DNA of 9,080 nt from Bacillota bacterium (GTDB lineage Bacteria > Bacillota > Clostridia > Acetivibrionales > DSM-1351), in contig JAEWSZ010000100.1 of assembly GCA_023397905.1 (NCBI GenBank), positions 1 to 9,080 of the forward strand, given 5' to 3'. A program made the translations under genes and the position numbers. Shown in pieces: positions 6,590 to 9,080 of this stretch (the stretch's first letter is position 1; each line of letters begins with the position of its first letter). Under the pieces are notes generated by a model that worked only from the letters and a program-made list of their open reading frames with translations, was not told the DNA's origin and did not search any database.

Positions 6590-6621
6590 TGTTTTGTGCG
6601 AGAGGCGGGGCAGGGGTGTAA
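6574..6621 (+). CDS. Candidate 15-residue leader peptide, coupled to the dehydrogenase
   Basis: ATG at 6574 opens a 15-codon ORF reading MPAFMMFCARGGAGV and ending with TAA at 6619-6621, two bases before the dehydrogenase ATG at 6624. AAAGGGGG (6557-6564) lies 9 bases before it, a better ribosome binding site than that of the dehydrogenase itself, which (AGGGG, 6612-6616) sits inside the leader ORF. This is a geometry in which ribosomes finishing the leader could reinitiate on the dehydrogenase. The peptide has no run of one amino acid that would mark classic attenuation. Expression is inferred from position alone; a chance ORF is possible. Confidence 0.4.
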   Translation: MPAFMMFCARGGAGV

Positions 6622-6623
6622 TT

Positions 6624-7583
6624 ATGAAAATAATAGTTTTAGACGGATATGTACTGAATCCGGGAGACCTGTCCTGGAGCGGGATAGAGGGGCTGGGCGA
6701 GCTGACGGTTTATGACAGGACGCCGGCCGGCAAAATTGTTGAAAGGATTGGCTCCGCAGAAATAGTTCTTACAAACAAGGTGGTGCTTACAAGAGAAATA
6801 CTGGAGAAAGCGCCGTCGGTAAAATATATAGGTGTTATGGCCACGGGATATAACGTGGTTGACACAAATGCCGCACGGGAGCTTGGTATATCAGTGACAA
6901 ATGTTCCGGCATACAGCACAAATTCAGTGGCACAGCTGGTTCTTGCCTTTATGCTGGAGTTCTGCCATCACATAGGAGAACATAGCAGAGCGGTCCGTGA
7001 GGGAGCCTGGACCAATAGCAGGGATTTTGCCTTCTGGAACTATCCGCTGATTGAGCTGTCCGGGAAAACTCTCGGCATCATTGGCTTTGGAGCCATAGGC
7101 CAGGCTGTTGCAAAGCTGGCTGAGGCCTTCGGAATGAAGGTGAAGGTATTCAGCAGGACCAGACATGCGGAACTGGAGACAGGCAGTATAAAATTTGCGG
7201 AGCTCAAGGAAGTTTTGGGCCAGTCGGATTTTATCAGCCTTCACTGTCCGCTTACTGAGGAGACAAAAGGCCTGATAAACAAGGAAACCATAGCAGGTAT
7301 GAAGGACGGAGCTTTTTTGATAAATACCTCCAGGGGACCTGTGCTGTCGGAGCAGGATGTGGCAGATGCACTGAATTCAGGAAAACTTGCCGGCGCCGGA
7401 GTAGACGTGGTGTCTGCTGAACCTGTTTCGGAGGGGAATCCACTGCTTGAAGCCAGAAATTGTATTATTACGCCTCATTTCGCCTGGGCTCCCTTTGAAG
7501 CCAGAACCAGGCTGATGGATACTCTGGTAAGCAATATAAGGGCATTTATAGACGGAAAACCAGTGAACGTAGTTAATAAGTGA
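6624..7583 (+). CDS. D-2-hydroxyacid dehydrogenase, glycerate dehydrogenase/hydroxypyruvate reductase type
   Basis: This 319-residue protein is full length for the family. The start MKIIVLDGY with NPGDLSW (12-18) is typical of the glycerate dehydrogenase-like subgroup. The Rossmann motif is GFGAIG (154-159). The catalytic triad is Arg237 (NTSRGP), Glu266 (SAEP) and His285 in PHFAWAP, a hydroxypyruvate reductase-type ending. It reversibly reduces a 2-keto acid such as hydroxypyruvate or glyoxylate in the cytoplasm. After strand 2 it has VFSRTR (175-180) instead of the usual Asp, which hints at NADP(H) preference (inference). The ATG at 6624 is chosen over an in-frame TTG at 6594 because AGGGG lies 7 bases before the ATG, the family start aligns there, and no ribosome binding site serves the TTG. 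It stands alone apart from the leader ORF; glycerate or serine metabolism is a reasonable guess. Confidence 0.9.
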   Translation: MKIIVLDGYVLNPGDLSWSGIEGLGELTVYDRTPAGKIVERIGSAEIVLTNKVVLTREILEKAPSVKYIGVMATGYNVVDTNAARELGISVTNVPAYSTNSVAQLVLAFMLEFCHHIGEHSRAVREGAWTNSRDFAFWNYPLIELSGKTLGIIGFGAIGQAVAKLAEAFGMKVKVFSRTRHAELETGSIKFAELKEVLGQSDFISLHCPLTEETKGLINKETIAGMKDGAFLINTSRGPVLSEQDVADALNSGKLAGAGVDVVSAEPVSEGNPLLEARNCIITPHFAWAPFEARTRLMDTLVSNIRAFIDGKPVNVVNK

Positions 7584-7624
7584 ACGGCGTATTATAAAAA
7601 AATGGTCTTAACGCCTGTTAATGG

Positions 7625-7633
7625 TGGTATAAT
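7625..7633 (+). promoter_or_regulatory. Extended -10 promoter for the methyltransferase gene
   Basis: TG-G-TATAAT (TG at 7625-7626, TATAAT at 7628-7633) is a perfect extended -10. The -35 position (about 7605-7610) is poor, which an extended -10 can tolerate. The start would be near 7640, giving a 5' leader of about 113 bases before the TTG. Confidence 0.6.
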
Positions 7634-7740
7634 TATATAATTGCATAACCGAATAGACGCGGAAATTATGTAAGACGGCAATGCCTCTGCAAATAGAGCT
7701 GAGTATGCGGCCGGGGAACAGTGGTTTTTAACAGATAAGT

Positions 7741-7745
7741 AGGTG
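7741..7745 (+). promoter_or_regulatory. Ribosome binding site deciding the TTG start at 7753
   Basis: AGGTG lies 7 bases before TTG but 19 bases before the in-frame ATG at 7765. A TGA at 7744-7746 closes the frame upstream. The spacing favours TTG. Confidence 0.6.
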
Positions 7746-7752
7746 AATTGAA

Positions 7753-8370
7753 TTGAGCCATCATATGGAGAAGATAAAAAGATATTATGAAGAAAACAAC
7801 CGTGCAGGCTATCCGGATTACTACATACTCGGATGGGAGAGTGAAGAGGCTCAGAAGCGCAGGTTTAAGGAATTGGTAGGAAATATTGATCTCAACAACA
7901 AGGTCATATTGGATGTGGGCTGCGGTACGGGCAATCTGCTGGAATATATCGGCACGAAATTCCACGGCTACAATTACACGGGAGTCGACGTTCTGCCGCA
8001 CATGATAGAACGCGCCGGGCAAAAGGGACTTGACGGAGAGTTTAGATGCCTTGATTTGTTCAAGGATAATCCCTATAGGAACAAATCATTTGATGCAATA
8101 TTTTCATCCGGGATATTCAATCTCAATCTTGGAAATAATCAGGAGTTTCTGATTAAAGCAGTTGAAATATTTCAGAATTTATCCAGAGAAACGGTTTCCT
8201 TCAATTTGTTGTGGGATATGTCCAATGACAGGGATGATAAATATTTTTACTTCTCGCCGGAGGAAGTGAATAAAAATTTAAGCGAACTGTATGGTCAAAG
8301 CTGGGATATATCAATAGTAAAGGGCTATCTCAACAATGATTTTACCGTATGTCTGAGCAGGGAAAGCTGA
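7753..8370 (+). CDS. Class I SAM-dependent methyltransferase
   Basis: This 205-residue protein has the Rossmann-like methyltransferase fold. Motif I is LDVGCGTGN (53-61), the SAM-binding glycine loop. Asp79 in GVDV (77-80) is the acidic residue that binds the SAM ribose. FRCLDLF (97-103) and FDAIFSSGIFN (113-123) correspond to motifs III and IV. The N-terminal 45 residues are charged (MEKIKRYYEENN) and may form a substrate lid. No substrate-specific domain is visible, so the acceptor (small molecule, protein, lipid or RNA) is unknown. It lies directly before an rRNA operon, but nothing in the sequence marks it as an rRNA methyltransferase. It is a one-gene unit with its own promoter. The TTG start is chosen from the ribosome binding site; the ATG at 7765 would shorten the protein by four residues without affecting any motif. 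Confidence 0.88.
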   Translation: MSHHMEKIKRYYEENNRAGYPDYYILGWESEEAQKRRFKELVGNIDLNNKVILDVGCGTGNLLEYIGTKFHGYNYTGVDVLPHMIERAGQKGLDGEFRCLDLFKDNPYRNKSFDAIFSSGIFNLNLGNNQEFLIKAVEIFQNLSRETVSFNLLWDMSNDRDDKYFYFSPEEVNKNLSELYGQSWDISIVKGYLNNDFTVCLSRES

Positions 8371-8412
8371 GAATACATCATAAATCCGATTAAATCGAAC
8401 CTATCCAGAGGA

Positions 8413-8429
8413 TCCGGTAATATACCGGA
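8413..8429. other. Hairpin after the methyltransferase gene
   Basis: TCCGGTA (8413-8419) and TACCGGA (8423-8429) form a perfect 7-bp stem with a three-base loop, 43 bases past the stop. No T run follows on the plus strand, so it is at best a weak terminator or a 3'-end stabilising structure. Confidence 0.4.
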
Positions 8430-8490
8430 GAATAATAGATGTGGATTGAAGTAATAAATAAATTCCCCGGATATAGGCAAGACAAAGCGC

Positions 8491-8519
8491 TTGAATTCGT
8501 GCGGCAGCGGTGTTATACT
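8491..8519 (+). promoter_or_regulatory. rRNA operon promoter P1
   Basis: TTGAAT (8491-8496), 17 bp, then TATACT (8514-8519), preceded by TGT to give an extended -10. The likely start is G8526 within TAAGCTG. It is matched element by element by P2, 134 bp downstream. Confidence 0.75.
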
Positions 8520-8624
8520 AGCTAAGCTGTCGCCGGTGAGGCGGCGGACAATCCCCTGGAAGCAGGTCGGCAATTGAAATAAGAGCAGGTCCAACCGTGG
8601 AAATAAATGCTTAAAAATCAGGTG

Positions 8625-8653
8625 TTGACAAAGGCTAAAAGGCGTGATATTAT
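8625..8653 (+). promoter_or_regulatory. rRNA operon promoter P2
   Basis: A perfect TTGACA (8625-8630), 17 bp, then TATTAT (8648-8653) preceded by TGA, an extended -10. The likely start is G8660 within TAAGCTG. A/T-rich sequence before the -35 (8600-8618) could act as an UP element. A perfect TATAAT at 8651-8656 overlaps but would need a 20-bp spacer. Confidence 0.85.
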
Positions 8654-8730
8654 AATTAAGCTGATTGCGGCAAAGCAAACAGTGGAAAACCTTGAAAAGC
8701 AGTGGCAACAATGCTTTGGGGAGGTTGGAG

Positions 8731-8838
8731 ATGATAGATGTAATGCAGCAATGCAAAGCATATATCATTCTAAAATTTGAGATGGCAGATACGAAGTATA
8801 TGACATCTCAAAGATGGACTTTGAAAAGTAAACAGTGA
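8731..8838 (+). CDS. Small ORF of 35 residues in the rRNA leader (uncertain)
   Basis: ATG at 8731 is preceded by GGGGAGG (8718-8724) at 6 bases' spacing, an ideal ribosome binding site. The ORF runs 35 codons (starting MIDVMQQCKAY, ending TLKSKQ) and stops with TGA at 8836-8838. It lies about 70 bases after P2 and its last codons are the conserved rRNA-leader segment around 8816-8840. I do not recognise the peptide. rRNA leaders are usually not translated, and the hairpin at 8776-8812 lies inside it, so the ORF may be chance. Confidence 0.25.
   Translation: MIDVMQQCKAYIILKFEMADTKYMTSQRWTLKSKQ
8776..8812 (+). other. Leader hairpin just before the boxA segment
   Basis: TTTGAGATG (8776-8784) and CATCTCAAA (8804-8812) form a perfect 9-bp stem. 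Inside it, ATAC (8789-8792) and GTAT (8796-8799) form a second stem around GAA. It ends three bases before the conserved GGACTTTGAAAA segment. A role in antitermination or rRNA precursor processing is inferred from position. Confidence 0.55.
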
Positions 8839-8840
8839 CA
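8816..8840 (+). promoter_or_regulatory. Conserved rRNA leader segment with boxA-like element
   Basis: GGACTTTGAAAAGT followed by AAACAGTGACA closely matches the CTTTGAAAACTAAACA-type segment found before 16S genes in Bacillus and Clostridium rRNA operons. The CTTTGAAAA part resembles boxA, the site for NusB and S10 antitermination factors. The match is from memory of the family, not a search. Confidence 0.6.
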
Positions 8841-9034
8841 AATACATGCAAATGTAAGTAAAGGACTCTTTTAAAAATTCCAGAATCTTAACAGATTCTA
8901 AAAATGAGTAACTTGCGAACTTTACAACCTGGTTTTGGAAACAAAACTAGAAACAAAAGTCAGCAATTTTAATGAGCTAACAAGCTTATCAAATAGTCAA
9001 CTATGTAGCAGATCATCTGCAAACATATAAATAT

Positions 9035-9080
9035 TAATTTGAGAGTTTGATCCTGGCTCAGGACGAACGCTGGCGGCGTG
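9035..9080 (+). rRNA. rrs: 16S ribosomal RNA, 5' end (runs off the window)
   Basis: The universal 27F primer site is intact at 9042-9061 and is followed by GACGAACGCTGGCGGCGTG, the start of a Clostridia-type 16S gene. Counting back seven bases from E. coli position 8 places the mature 5' end near 9035. Only about 46 bases are inside the window, enough for the phylum-level call but not for a genus. Confidence 0.96.

Larger units (their letters stand above)
8371..9034 (+). other. rRNA operon promoter and leader region, no established gene
   Basis: This 664-base stretch holds the methyltransferase 3' region, two rRNA promoters, a structured leader and the boxA segment, listed separately. No tRNA was recognised. 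The only candidate coding segment is the 35-codon ORF at 8731-8838. From 8841 to 9034 the sequence is AT-rich, with short inverted repeats AGAATC/GATTCT (8882-8899) and GCAGAT/ATCTGC (9008-9020) and a repeated GAAACAAAA (8938-8946 and 8950-8958). This part probably holds the pre-16S processing strand. Confidence 0.7.

Noticed and set aside
6594..6623. Ten-residue N-terminal extension of the dehydrogenase from a TTG at 6594
   Set aside because: No ribosome binding site serves it, and the residues (CERRGRGVI) do not resemble the family start, which begins at the ATG at 6624.
7583..7619. Inverted repeat AACGGCGT / ACGCCTGTT after the dehydrogenase as a terminator
   Set aside because: The stem has a bulge, the loop is 20 bases, and no T run follows; the next promoter's -10 begins immediately after it.
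8561..8591. Repeated AGCAGGTC between the rRNA promoters (8561-8568 and 8584-8591)
   Set aside because: Short, with a 23-bp period and no partner site; no function can be argued.
8325..8768. A 147-codon minus-strand open frame across the methyltransferase end and the rRNA promoters
   Set aside because: Rich in Leu, Phe and His without any recognisable domain, it overlaps the methyltransferase 3' end and both rRNA promoters and has no support as a gene.
8841..9034. Possible tRNA, CRISPR or mobile element in the pre-16S spacer
   Set aside because: No cloverleaf arms, no regular spaced repeats, no terminal inverted repeats or transposase were found; the short repeats seen are low-complexity.

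Overview
The window reads as the chromosome of a low-to-moderate GC, Gram-positive Clostridia-type bacterium. The evidence is strong GGAGG-type ribosome binding sites, frequent GTG and TTG starts, extended -10 promoters, Firmicutes-like proteins, and a 16S rRNA 5' end (GACGAACGCTGGCGGCGTG) typical of Clostridia. I cannot name a species. A plant-polysaccharide or gut habitat is a guess from the two glycosidases.

Layout. Bases 1-1029 hold the 3' part of a secreted-type GH97 glycosidase with a C-terminal CBM35-like module. A bidirectional terminator (about 1067-1109) separates it from a minus-strand pair: an FMN nitroreductase (2645 to 2004) followed by an AraC-family regulator (1937 to 1113). 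A 216-bp divergent intergenic region carries a tandem 21-bp-period operator, a minus-strand promoter inside it, and a plus-strand promoter next to it. It leads into a GH4 alpha-galactosidase-like gene (2862-4187). After a terminator-like hairpin come a PAP2 lipid phosphatase (GTG start, 4434-4967) and a membrane GT2 glycosyltransferase (TTG start, 5040-6284), closed by a clear intrinsic terminator. Next are a 15-codon leader ORF (6574-6621) and a D-2-hydroxyacid dehydrogenase of glycerate dehydrogenase type (6624-7583), then a class I SAM methyltransferase (TTG start, 7753-8370). The last 700 bases are the promoter and leader region of an rRNA operon: two matching promoters exactly 134 bp apart, a leader hairpin, the conserved boxA-type segment and the first 46 or so bases of 16S rRNA.

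How the genes fit together. The GH97 enzyme, the AraC regulator and the GH4 enzyme look like a small galactoside/glucoside-use locus: GH97 outside the cell, GH4 (NAD- and metal-dependent) inside, and the AraC protein probably activating GH4 while limiting its own operon, in the style of araC/araBAD. The PAP2 and GT2 genes look like a membrane unit making or modifying an envelope polysaccharide or glycolipid, with the phosphatase perhaps recycling a lipid carrier. The dehydrogenase and methyltransferase are separate units.

I do not see a clearly new multi-gene system. The most distinctive signals are regulatory: the divergent AraC-type operator, the coupled leader ORF before the dehydrogenase, and the paired rRNA promoters with a small ORF ending in the boxA segment.
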